A DNA stretch of 64,000 nt from Candidatus Phycosocius bacilliformis (GTDB lineage: Bacteria; Pseudomonadota; Alphaproteobacteria; Caulobacterales; Aquidulcibacteraceae). Below, piece by piece: positions 56,677 through 64,000 of this stretch (within the stretch, counting starts at the first letter, position 1; each line of letters begins with the position of its first letter). Made by a program: the position numbers and the translations under genes. The DNA lies in NCBI RefSeq assembly GCF_003112735.1, contig NZ_BFBR01000003.1, positions 186,001 through 250,000 on the forward strand, given 5' to 3'. The notes under the pieces were generated by a model, which ran no database searches, was not told where the DNA came from, and saw only the letters and a program-made list of their open reading frames with translations.

Positions 56677-57339
56677 ATGACATCTACACCCCTTGCTGAT
56701 CCAAAGGATAGGTCAGACAGCCTTCCCGGCAACCAAGCCGGTAAGCGCGAACAGACCAAACTTGCCAATCGTGCTGCCATTCTTGAAGCTGGACGGCAGA
56801 TTTTTGCCGAGCTGGGCTATGAAAGCACGACTGTGCGCGACATCATCCGCCGCACACAATTGGCGTCAGGCACTTTCTACAATTACTTCAAGTCCAAGGA
56901 AGAAGTGTTCCATGCCCTTCATGATGACGGAGTGGCCCGCTTTAAACCTCTGCTGCGGGCCGCGCGCGAAAGTGCTGGCACTGACTTCCAAGCCTTTATG
57001 ATCACCGCCTTTGGAGCCTATTTCAATTTCCTCCTGAGCGACGGCCAGATCGAGCGCGAGATGGCTGCCACGCCGGAATGGACGCGGGTACGCTTTGACA
57101 CGCCTGAAAGCCTTGCCCTGTTTGACGAATTGAAAGGTGACATCATCGCCTTTGCAACAGAGTTTAAGCTCGATCATCTCGACCCCGAATTGCTGACTGC
57201 TGCGTGTGTCGGCATCGCCCAAGAGATTGGTGAGCGCCTGTTGCGGGGCCGGATCAAGGATGTGGACGCGGCTGCCCGCTTTGCGGCCTATTTCGTGCTG
57301 GGCGGGTCCCAGCGAGCCCAGAGCGAGTTGCAAACATGA
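56677..57339 (+). CDS. TetR-family transcriptional regulator
   Basis: A 220-aa regulator. The N-terminal helix-turn-helix reads RAAILEAGRQIFAELGYESTTVRDIIRRTQLASGTFYNYFKSKEEVF in the TetR pattern, about residues 30-76. The rest is a helical ligand domain. The start is uncertain: ATG at 56659, 56668 and 56677 are all in frame, and none has a strong site. Its stop overlaps the esterase start (ATGA), so it heads the TetR-esterase-oxidoreductase operon, which it probably regulates. The palindrome at 56581 is a candidate site. Confidence 0.92.
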   Translation: MTSTPLADPKDRSDSLPGNQAGKREQTKLANRAAILEAGRQIFAELGYESTTVRDIIRRTQLASGTFYNYFKSKEEVFHALHDDGVARFKPLLRAARESAGTDFQAFMITAFGAYFNFLLSDGQIEREMAATPEWTRVRFDTPESLALFDELKGDIIAFATEFKLDHLDPELLTAACVGIAQEIGERLLRGRIKDVDAAARFAAYFVLGGSQRAQSELQT

Positions 57340-58373
57340 ATCTTCAAAAGGCGATCACCCAGTTTCTGTTGAAGTTGCCAGACGGCATTCTGGTGGCGAT
57401 GTCGGGCGGCAAGCCCGTGGTGCGCGACGGTTTAACGCTCGATGCCCGCTTTCAATTCATCGCAGTCATGGTGGCCAAGCAAGGACCGCCCCCTGTGCTG
57501 ACGCCCGAATTTGCCCGCACGGGGACCGAAATTCTGACCAGCCTGTTTGGTGGCCCGCTTGAGCCAAATGTCGCCACCGAAAATCGTGTCATTGAGACCC
57601 AGGGCCGCACCATCCCCGCCCGCCTCTATCGGCCAGCCAATCAAAACCCCAAGGCACCTGTGCTGGTCTTTTATCATTTCGGCGGCGGGGTCGTGGGCAG
57701 TCTTGAGACGTGCCACGCCTTTTGTTCCATCCTGGCCAGCATCATTGGTTGCCCGGTTTTGTCCGTCGATTATCGTTTGGCCCCCGAACATCCGTGGCCC
57801 GCCGGATTAGATGATGCGACCGATGCTTATCTGTGGGCACTTGATCACGCCGACCAGTTTGGCGCACCAAAGGGCCTAGCCGCCATTGGCGGGGATTCTA
57901 TGGGTGGTAATTTCAGCGCCATCATTGCCCAGGACATGCAGCGACGCGGCTTGCCGCAACCTTTTCTACAATTGCTCATCTATCCCGCCACCACGGTCCT
58001 GACGCGCGATGGCTCGATGCAAAGCTGTGCCGATGCCTACCCGCTGACCGCTGATCTCATGGCGTGGTTTATGGCCAATTATCTGCCCGACCCTGCCAAG
58101 GGGGAGGATGTGCGCGTTTCGCCAGCTTTGGCCGAAAGTTTGAGCGGCCTTGCCCCCGCCATTGTTATCACCGCTGGCCATGACCCCTTACGCGATCAGG
58201 GCAAGGCCTATGCAGAGGCGCTGGAGGCGGCCGACGTGAAAGTGCATTATCAATGCTATGAGAGCCTTGCTCATGGCTTCACCGCCTATACCGGTGCAGT
58301 TCCCCAAGCCGACAAGGCATGCCGGGAGATTGCGGCGGTGGCGGCGCGCGCCTACCGCGCTATGGGTGGTTAG
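57336..58373 (+). CDS. alpha/beta hydrolase (HSL-type esterase)
   Basis: A 345-aa esterase of the hormone-sensitive-lipase family. The oxyanion-hole motif normally HGGG reads YHFGGGVVG (about residues 108-116). The nucleophile elbow is GGDSMGGNFSA, with Ser near 190. The acid is in AGHDPLRDQ and the His in LAHGFTAYTG. It lacks a signal peptide. It probably cleaves short-chain acyl esters. ATGA overlap with tetR and a 3-base gap to the next gene show an operon. Confidence 0.92.
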   Translation: MNLQKAITQFLLKLPDGILVAMSGGKPVVRDGLTLDARFQFIAVMVAKQGPPPVLTPEFARTGTEILTSLFGGPLEPNVATENRVIETQGRTIPARLYRPANQNPKAPVLVFYHFGGGVVGSLETCHAFCSILASIIGCPVLSVDYRLAPEHPWPAGLDDATDAYLWALDHADQFGAPKGLAAIGGDSMGGNFSAIIAQDMQRRGLPQPFLQLLIYPATTVLTRDGSMQSCADAYPLTADLMAWFMANYLPDPAKGEDVRVSPALAESLSGLAPAIVITAGHDPLRDQGKAYAEALEAADVKVHYQCYESLAHGFTAYTGAVPQADKACREIAAVAARAYRAMGG

Positions 58374-58376
58374 GCG

Positions 58377-59369
58377 GTGAGCTTGCCTGCCCGCATGCGG
58401 GCCTTTGTCTGTCATGCCTTGCGCGAAGATGCGACGGGTGTGGCCCTAGAGGACGTCGAAACTCCCCGGCCCGGTCCGGGTCAGGTCTTGGTCAAAGTAG
58501 CGGCTGCCAGCCTCAATTTCCCAGACATTTTGATGTGTCAGGGCAAGTATCAGTTTCGCCCCGACCCGCCTTTTGTGCCAGGCCTTGAGTGTTCGGGCGA
58601 GATTGTGGCTCTGGGGGCGGGGGTCAGCCAGTTTCGGATGGGTCAAGCCGTGGTTGGCGGGGCGCGACTGGGAGCATTTGCCGACTATGCGCTGCTGCCA
58701 GCCGAGGGTGTGCAGCCCAAGCCCGACCGGCTTTCCTGGCAGGAGGCAGCCGCCTATCCCGCCGCTTATCTGACCGCTTATGTCGCCCTGGTTCGCCGGG
58801 CCAATCTGCAAGCCGGGGAGACATTATTGGTCCATGGCGCAGCCGGGGGCGTCGGGCTGGCCGCTGTCCAATTGGGCCAGCATCTGGGTGCTCATGTGAT
58901 TGCCACAACCGGCTCGCCCCTCAAACAAGCCGCCCTCAAGGCGATGGGGGTAGAGCATGTGCTGTGCGTCCAAGACGGCTTCCGTGACCCCGTCAAGGCG
59001 CTGACCCAAGGACGGGGCGCGGATGTGATTTTCGACCCGGTTGGCGGTGATGTGTTTGATGAAAGTGTGCGGGCCATCGCGTTTGATGGCCGACTTCTGG
59101 TTATCGGCTTTACCAGTGGCCGCATCCCGACGGTGTCGGTCAATATGCCACTGATCAAGGGCTTTTCAGTGATGGGAGTCCGGGCTGGTGAATATGGTCG
59201 CCAATTCCCCGAGCGGGGACGCGAGAACACCCAAGCCATTCATGAGCTTGTGAGCCAAGGCCACCTCAAACCTCATGTCGGTGCGGTATTTGATCTTGCA
59301 GACACACAGGCAGCCTTTGAAGCGCTCATGTCACGCCAGATTATCGGGAAAGCGGTGATTGTACCCTGA
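58377..59369 (+). CDS. NADPH:quinone reductase-type MDR oxidoreductase
   Basis: A 330-aa medium-chain dehydrogenase/reductase of the zinc-free quinone-oxidoreductase branch. It lacks the catalytic zinc cysteines. The NADPH motif is LLVHGAAGGVGLAAVQLG (about residues 142-159), then GADVIFDPVGGDVFDES. It likely reduces quinones or enone/enoyl substrates. GTG 58377 follows the esterase by 3 bases. As third gene of tetR-esterase-oxidoreductase, it may act with the esterase on an ester-containing carbonyl compound. Confidence 0.92.
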   Translation: MSLPARMRAFVCHALREDATGVALEDVETPRPGPGQVLVKVAAASLNFPDILMCQGKYQFRPDPPFVPGLECSGEIVALGAGVSQFRMGQAVVGGARLGAFADYALLPAEGVQPKPDRLSWQEAAAYPAAYLTAYVALVRRANLQAGETLLVHGAAGGVGLAAVQLGQHLGAHVIATTGSPLKQAALKAMGVEHVLCVQDGFRDPVKALTQGRGADVIFDPVGGDVFDESVRAIAFDGRLLVIGFTSGRIPTVSVNMPLIKGFSVMGVRAGEYGRQFPERGRENTQAIHELVSQGHLKPHVGAVFDLADTQAAFEALMSRQIIGKAVIVP

Positions 59370-59380
59370 GCCGCAGCGGA

Positions 59381-60268
59381 TCAGGCAACACCGACCTTGG
59401 CGACGACTTCCTGCAGACCACTGACAACTTGGTCGCGCATCCGACTTTGGGTCAGCGGGGTCTTAAACAAGACGTCAATCGCATTGAGATGGGTTTGGAT
59501 CACATCAGGTCGCACGGACTGCGCGGACCCGGCCTTTACAAGATAGGTCTTGAGGAGTGCCGCGACGCGCGAGACGTGGAAGTCGCGAATATCCTCAGCC
59601 AATTCGTAGACCTCAGTGACCGCCTTAACCAGCTGAGCCATAATATCGGTCCGACCATCTCGCAAAGCATTGACCAACAGTCCCAACCGCGCCAAGGCCA
59701 GATTAAGGATCGAGCGCATTGAGGCGAGTTGGTCTGCCTCGGAGGTTATTTCCAAAGGATCATCAAAGCGGCGATAGGGTCCTTTAAATTCGGGATCGGC
59801 CCGACGCCGACGACACGGACCAGTATAGCCTGGGTCATCAATGAAATTACGTGGCCGTTCGATCACTTCTCGTAGCCGGTCACAAACCGACTTCACCGAG
59901 ACCGGCTTTAGGATGAATTCATCCACCCCAGAATTACGGGCAAATTCGATCTGGCTTTTTCGATTATTGGCGGTGACCAGAATAATCGGCGTGATCTTGA
60001 GCGTGTCGTCATCAATCGCGCGGATCCGGCGGGCAAGCTCGATCCCATCAACTTTTGGCATCATCCAGTCGGTGATGACAATGTCAGGGCGGACTGAATC
60101 AAATGCATCGAGGCCATCTTCGCCATCCACGGCAACCGTCACATTGCGAACGCCCAAATTGCGGAGAATCTCTGTCAACAAGACACGGAAGAACGGCTGG
60201 TCATCGACCACTAGGATCGACAACGCCGACAGGTCCAGTCGTTGGGGAGTCCTCTGCTTGATCGCCAC
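59381..60268 (-). CDS. response regulator with C-terminal helical domain
   Basis: A 295-aa protein. The receiver domain (about residues 16-142) is complete: acidic pair LVVDDQ, phospho-Asp in ITDWMMPKVDG, Thr in LVTANN and Lys in LKPVS. A linker rich in Arg/Pro (CRRRRADPEFKGPYRRFDDP) is typical of alphaproteobacterial single-domain regulators, followed by a helical domain without a recognisable DNA-binding motif. So it probably works by protein contact. GTG 60268 has GAGGAAC at 8 bases. No histidine kinase is in the window. It is convergent with the oxidoreductase gene. Confidence 0.92.
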   Translation of the reverse strand: MAIKQRTPQRLDLSALSILVVDDQPFFRVLLTEILRNLGVRNVTVAVDGEDGLDAFDSVRPDIVITDWMMPKVDGIELARRIRAIDDDTLKITPIILVTANNRKSQIEFARNSGVDEFILKPVSVKSVCDRLREVIERPRNFIDDPGYTGPCRRRRADPEFKGPYRRFDDPLEITSEADQLASMRSILNLALARLGLLVNALRDGRTDIMAQLVKAVTEVYELAEDIRDFHVSRVAALLKTYLVKAGSAQSVRPDVIQTHLNAIDVLFKTPLTQSRMRDQVVSGLQEVVAKVGVA

Positions 60269-60370
60269 GCGTGCTTGTTCCTCGATTGAGCGCGTTAACT
60301 AAACAAATGTGCGTTAAGAATGCCTTATCGTCGTTGCACTCTGACGAAGATGTTACCATAAGGAACACAT

Positions 60371-61378
60371 CTAGGGTTGATCCTTCGATGCAATGCCTTT
60401 GGCGGCAATGTCGCGCCGCACCCGGTCAATCGCCTCAAGCACGACGCGCCCGTAAATAGGGCCCAAAATCGTGGTATGATTGGCTGCGTCCACGTTGATC
60501 GAACTTCCATAATCCGATAGGCGGGCAGCGCGGGATTGGGCTTGCTTCCAAGCCTGACGTTCGGGTGTTACCGGCCCAGCTGTGATGGTCGCGACCGGCA
60601 TTTTTTTCAGATAAGGATCTGCTGCGAGCGCAATCTCACCGCCCTGGATTGTGGCAGTGATTTCGGCTGCGGAGGCACGCATATGCTTGGGTGAACCAAA
60701 TAGACGACGTTTTTCCTGAAGTGGCACGCCGCTCAAGCCAATGCGATTGGCGTAAAAAGGTGCCAAGGGCTTGACGAGACCAAATTGGCTCAAGCCAGCT
60801 CCAATTCGGGCGAGGCGCTGATAGCGGCTGATCCACACCTGTGCTTCAGGAATAGTGATCGCGCTGGGGTCTGCCGCATCGATCAGGACAAGGCCAACCA
60901 CGTGATCGGGATATTGGCTAATGAAGGCGCGGGTCAGTAATCCTGCCATTGAATGGCCGACGAGCACATAGGGGCCTTTCTCACCAGAGGCATCCAATAA
61001 CGCCTTGAGTTCGCGGGCTAAAGTGGCCGGATCACGGGGTGCTTTGGACGGTTCCGACCAGCCCATACCGGCCCGGTCATACGAACATGTCCGTGCTGTC
61101 TTGGCGACTTCAGGCTGCAGATAGCCCCAATCCGCTGACCCTGAATAGGCACCCGCCTCAAAGACAATGATCGGCTCACCGGCGCGCGCCTCACCTTGGC
61201 ATACCAAACGCTGCTTGCGACCATCGACATCAATCAAGACCCCACGCGGGGGATTGTTCCAACCACCAGCTGCCATCGCCAAACCTGTTCCCATCCAACC
61301 CAGAAGCAGCACAAGAAATGCGAGCCCCACGCCGCGGATGATTGAAAAAACAAACTTCATGAGGCGGAATTGAGCCAT
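60371..61378 (-). CDS. alpha/beta hydrolase, membrane-anchored
   Basis: A 335-aa hydrolase with an N-terminal hydrophobic segment (FSIIRGVGLAFLVLLLGWMG, about residues 10-29) that is an anchor or signal. The nucleophile elbow is LVGHSMAGLL (Ser about 140) and the likely His is NVDAANHTT. VFEAGAYSGSADW and CSYDRAGMGWSEP are typical of the peptidase-like alpha/beta hydrolases. Substrate unknown. It is last in a run with DUF2855 and DUF1499 genes (gaps 8 and 6 bases). Confidence 0.88.
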   Translation of the reverse strand: MAQFRLMKFVFSIIRGVGLAFLVLLLGWMGTGLAMAAGGWNNPPRGVLIDVDGRKQRLVCQGEARAGEPIIVFEAGAYSGSADWGYLQPEVAKTARTCSYDRAGMGWSEPSKAPRDPATLARELKALLDASGEKGPYVLVGHSMAGLLTRAFISQYPDHVVGLVLIDAADPSAITIPEAQVWISRYQRLARIGAGLSQFGLVKPLAPFYANRIGLSGVPLQEKRRLFGSPKHMRASAAEITATIQGGEIALAADPYLKKMPVATITAGPVTPERQAWKQAQSRAARLSDYGSSINVDAANHTTILGPIYGRVVLEAIDRVRRDIAAKGIASKDQP

Positions 61379-61384
61379 AGCGCT

Positions 61385-61795
61385 TTAGCTGCCAGTCGGC
61401 AGTTTCTGTGCCAGAAGCGCGAGCCACAATCGGACACGCTTCTCATTCACGCCCATATCACGAATGCCATATTTGGATCGTGAGAACACACAGATCGAGG
61501 CCTTTCCCGCACCCAGATCGACGGGCATGGCGGTGATCCAGTCCGGGAATCCAACCAAAGGCGTGCGCTGGATGGCTTCAATCTGTCCCTCATCCTGACG
61601 AATATCAGAGACTCGCGGCTGGCTGCGCAGAATTTCCAGCCACGCTTCAGTCACTTGCGCGATGCTTGCTGCGAATACGCCCGCTTCAAGGTCGGGCTTT
61701 TGTTGGGCCGCAAACCCCGCCGGCAGCACCAGAAATTGATTGGGCTTCCAGATTTTGGTGAAACGGGCGAAGTCGAGTGGGAAGTCCTTGATCAT
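61385..61795 (-). CDS. DUF1499 family protein
   Basis: A 136-aa protein with the DUF1499 pattern: KPNQFLVLPAGF near the N terminus, QRTPLVGFPDWITAM, then FSRSKYGIRDMGVNEKRVRLWLALL at the end. The usual conserved SRS(R/K)YG and GVN motifs are kept. Family members are small and often envelope-associated; no reaction is known. It has no signal peptide. It lies 8 bases after DUF2855 and 6 bases before the hydrolase, in one operon. Confidence 0.9.
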   Translation of the reverse strand: MIKDFPLDFARFTKIWKPNQFLVLPAGFAAQQKPDLEAGVFAASIAQVTEAWLEILRSQPRVSDIRQDEGQIEAIQRTPLVGFPDWITAMPVDLGAGKASICVFSRSKYGIRDMGVNEKRVRLWLALLAQKLPTGS

Positions 61796-61803
61796 GGCGG
61801 GTC

Positions 61804-62886
61804 CTAACCTGGCAAATTGATGATAAGGCCTTCACGGGCCGAGACCTGATTGTCCAAAAGCCGCGTCCACGCCTGTTGGGCTGCCTCAAAGCCTTCCGCA
61901 TCAACCACATCAAGCCAGGCTTTGGATTCATGGGCGAAACGGTCGAACGCCGCATCGAGCGCGCGGGTAAACTCTGCTGCCCCCCACGCCGCATTAAGCC
62001 GGGCCATATGGGTCGGCGCGAAGAAGAATTGTGGGCGCGGCCCGGGCAGGCTGGCAGGTGTTGCTTGGCGTTCGGCATCCCAATGCGCACCACCCACGAT
62101 GACCGATTGCTTCAACGCATCTCTGAGACGCTGGTGTACCCCCGCGGTGACTTTTGGATCGCCAGCAAAATCCACATAGACTGAAGCCTCTAACGGCAAT
62201 TGATCCACTTGGTCGTAAGTCACGACCTGATCATAATATCCGCTGGCCGCCACAAATGGCGCCGACCGGGCCGAGGTAAGGCCAATCAATGTCAACCCGC
62301 CCCGGCGCTTGAGGCAAGCATTCATCGACAAGGCCGTCTTGCTTGATGCGCTTGAGGAGATCACTGTGCCCGCCGTCCATGCGCGTTCATCGTGAATCCA
62401 ATCTTCCAACAAAAAGCCAGTCATGAACAAGGGCTTGAGGAGGGCGACCCGCCCCTCTGTCTCCCCATCTTGTGGGTGGACGATGCTGTAATGATTGTAG
62501 GCAGCAGCCATTTCCTGGCGATGTGCCGCCCCGTCGCGAAAGCCGTGCGGGCTAACCTTGATCGGTTCAACCTTCAAGGTACTTGCAATTGGGAAATAGC
62601 CGTAAATCCGTGTACCAACGGCTAAACCCTCAACACGGGATTCCACGATTTCACCATAGCCCCACACCGGCACCCGACCCAAATCGGGCTGGCTGGCGGG
62701 AAAGAAATTCCAATATTTCATGCCGTCGCCAAACATCGCATAGGTCACATTATTAGCGGTGAGGGAGAATTTCCGGACCGCGACCAAAGCCTCCCCCTCC
62801 GCCAGCTCGCTTGCCGGGACGTCAGTCAGCACCATGTCGCGGAACGATTGGCGACCCATTTCGAGGACGAATTGCTTGGCGCGCAT
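61804..62886 (-). CDS. DUF2855 family protein
   Basis: A 360-aa cytoplasmic protein of the DUF2855 family, recognised from [40 protein letters not shown], and [14 protein letters not shown]. Its layout is like a medium-chain dehydrogenase (GroES-like start, then a Rossmann-like [11 protein letters not shown] and [18 protein letters not shown]), and it has been viewed as a degenerate MDR protein. AGGGAG lies 8-9 bases before ATG 62886. It heads DUF2855-DUF1499-hydrolase and is divergent from metX, 105 bases apart. Confidence 0.88.
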   Translation of the reverse strand: MRAKQFVLEMGRQSFRDMVLTDVPASELAEGEALVAVRKFSLTANNVTYAMFGDGMKYWNFFPASQPDLGRVPVWGYGEIVESRVEGLAVGTRIYGYFPIASTLKVEPIKVSPHGFRDGAAHRQEMAAAYNHYSIVHPQDGETEGRVALLKPLFMTGFLLEDWIHDERAWTAGTVISSSASSKTALSMNACLKRRGGLTLIGLTSARSAPFVAASGYYDQVVTYDQVDQLPLEASVYVDFAGDPKVTAGVHQRLRDALKQSVIVGGAHWDAERQATPASLPGPRPQFFFAPTHMARLNAAWGAAEFTRALDAAFDRFAHESKAWLDVVDAEGFEAAQQAWTRLLDNQVSAREGLIINLPG

Positions 62887-62991
62887 GGTGGCATCTCCCT
62901 GTCAATTATCAAATTGCGACCTTGCCACGACTGGAACTGCCGTACGAGGCCCCTCGACCATTTCTTAAAGTCGGTCTATCGGCTTGTCATC

Positions 62992-64000
62992 ATGCAGAGC
63001 GCGTTGAAAATTCTCAGACTGGACATTGGCTTGCCGCTGGATGGCGGGGGTACCCTTTCCCCGCTGGAAATCGGCTATGAAACATGGGGTGCTTTAAACG
63101 CAGCCAAGACCAATGCCATTCTGATCTGTCACGCCCTGACAGGGGACCAGTTTGTCGCCAGTCCCAATCCAGTAACGGGCCAACCTGCTTGGTGGGACAA
63201 TCTGGTGGGTCCAGGCAAAATCATTGATACTGACCGCTATTTCGTGATCTGTTCAAACGTGTTGGGCGGGTGCATGGGAACATCCGGGCCTGCTTCGATC
63301 GGACCCAATGGCACGCCCTATGGCCTTGATTTTCCTGTCATCACCATTGCCGATATGGTGCGGGCGCAAGCCGCCCTGATTGATCATTTGGGGATTGATC
63401 GTCTGTTTGCTGTGATTGGCGGGTCGATGGGCGGCATGCAGGTGCTGGAATGGATTGCAAGTCGCCCCGATCGCGTGGGTGCAGCCATGCCGATTGCTTC
63501 GGCCGCGCGCCATTCTGCCCAGAACATCGCCTTTCATGAAGTTGGACGCCAGGCGGTGATGGCGGACCCAGATTGGCAGAATGGGGCCTATCAATTGGCC
63601 GGTACCAAGCCGGTCAAGGGTCTCGCAGTGGCCCGCATGGCCGCCCACATCACCTATTTGTCAGATGCAGCTCTACATCGGAAATTTGGCCGCCGCCTCC
63701 AGAATCGCGACGAACTGACCTTCGGCTTTGATGCAGATTTTCAGATTGAAAGCTATTTGCGCTATCAGGGCAGCCGGTTTGTCGACCGGTTTGACGCCAA
63801 TTCCTACCTCTATATCACCCGGGCCATGGATTATTTCGATCTTGCCGCCGGCTTTAATGGCCGATTGAGCGATGCCTTCACCGCCTTCAAAGGGCGGGCC
63901 TGTGTGGTGAGTTTCTCTTCAGACTGGCATTACCCCCCCGCAGACAGCCGCCATATTACGCGGGCAATGATCGGGGCGGGGGTCGAGGTGTCTGCCTTTG
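62992..64000 (+). CDS. metX: homoserine O-acetyltransferase, 3' end beyond the window
   Basis: The first 336 codons of MetX, which makes O-acetylhomoserine (or, in some members, O-succinylhomoserine) for methionine synthesis. It begins [20 protein letters not shown] and shows [40 protein letters not shown] (family signature) and the nucleophile elbow [14 protein letters not shown] with Ser near residue 146. The Asp/His of the triad would be further on; SSDWHYPP holds the Asp. No frame break is seen. A SAM riboswitch was not convincing upstream. Confidence 0.95.
   Translation, partial: MQSALKILRLDIGLPLDGGGTLSPLEIGYETWGALNAAKTNAILICHALTGDQFVASPNPVTGQPAWWDNLVGPGKIIDTDRYFVICSNVLGGCMGTSGPASIGPNGTPYGLDFPVITIADMVRAQAALIDHLGIDRLFAVIGGSMGGMQVLEWIASRPDRVGAAMPIASAARHSAQNIAFHEVGRQAVMADPDWQNGAYQLAGTKPVKGLAVARMAAHITYLSDAALHRKFGRRLQNRDELTFGFDADFQIESYLRYQGSRFVDRFDANSYLYITRAMDYFDLAAGFNGRLSDAFTAFKGRACVVSFSSDWHYPPADSRHITRAMIGAGVEVSAF

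Noticed and set aside
62887-62991. SAM-II riboswitch in front of metX
   Set aside because: metX in alphaproteobacteria often has one, so I looked. There is a short pairing CGACC/GGTCG around TTAAAG, but the conserved core and pseudoknot arms were not found. A covariance search would decide.

Overview
The window is chromosomal DNA of an alphaproteobacterium. The best clue to its affiliation is gene order. A minus-strand block of dnaA, rpsT, an enoyl-CoA hydratase and mutM faces divergent ubiE-ubiB, which is the arrangement I know from Caulobacterales and Hyphomonadaceae-like bacteria. dnaN-recF-gyrB follow dnaA at once. The organism is Gram-negative and uses ubiquinone (ubiX, ubiE, ubiB). Two GANTC sites (the CcrM methylation motif of alphaproteobacteria) lie in the dnaA upstream region. 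I saw no prophage, insertion sequence, CRISPR array or toxin-antitoxin pair; this is a densely packed, mostly housekeeping region.

Layout. 0-4.3 kb: the first codons of a gene leaving the left edge, a secreted protein, a DUF4345 membrane protein, DUF1801, serS and prmA. 4.3-10.5 kb: an unrecognised 373-aa protein, then a plus-strand run of aminopeptidase P, MFS exporter, SDR and a double-META-domain protein. 10.5-14.2 kb: a LysR regulator divergent from a flavodoxin-pirin pair, then a DUF3833 lipoprotein and a small secreted protein. 14.5-19.5 kb: a CelD-like GNAT protein, the queC-queE-queD operon for 7-deazaguanine synthesis, a pentapeptide-repeat protein, a cluster of palindromic repeats and tRNA-Met. 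19.5-25.7 kb: a fused indolepyruvate ferredoxin oxidoreductase with a divergent Lrp-type regulator, then metC-sseA. 25.8-34.4 kb: a ChrR-like cupin, DUF6134, a GPH-type symporter, an epimerase with a tiny partner gene, adenine deaminase, a chagasin-type lipoprotein, and ubiX-TIGR02444 flanked by two DUF465 genes. 34.4-45.3 kb: def-fmt and the replication block gyrB-recF-dnaN-dnaA, a 618-bp AT-rich upstream region, rpsT, echA and mutM. 45.3-64 kb: ubiE-ubiB, a class III aminotransferase, a GH13 enzyme, an unrecognised exported protein, ileS, an EamA transporter, DUF2256/DCC, a TetR-esterase-oxidoreductase operon, a response regulator, a DUF2855-DUF1499-hydrolase operon, and metX running off the right edge.

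Most genes do ordinary jobs: translation (serS, ileS, fmt, def, rpsT, tRNA), replication and repair (dnaA, dnaN, recF, gyrB, mutM), quinone synthesis, sulfur amino acid metabolism and tRNA modification. I found no convincing multi-gene novel system. The points most worth checking are familiar proteins that lack a hallmark residue: QueD without its CxxxHGH cysteine, a ChrR-like cupin without its zinc cysteines and without a sigma neighbour, DnaA without the canonical arginine finger, MutM with an incomplete Cys4 zinc finger, and an epimerase with Phe in place of the catalytic Tyr. Also notable are the dnaA-rpsT intergenic region, an inverted pair of palindromic repeats, and an acceptor-stem mismatch in tRNA-Met.
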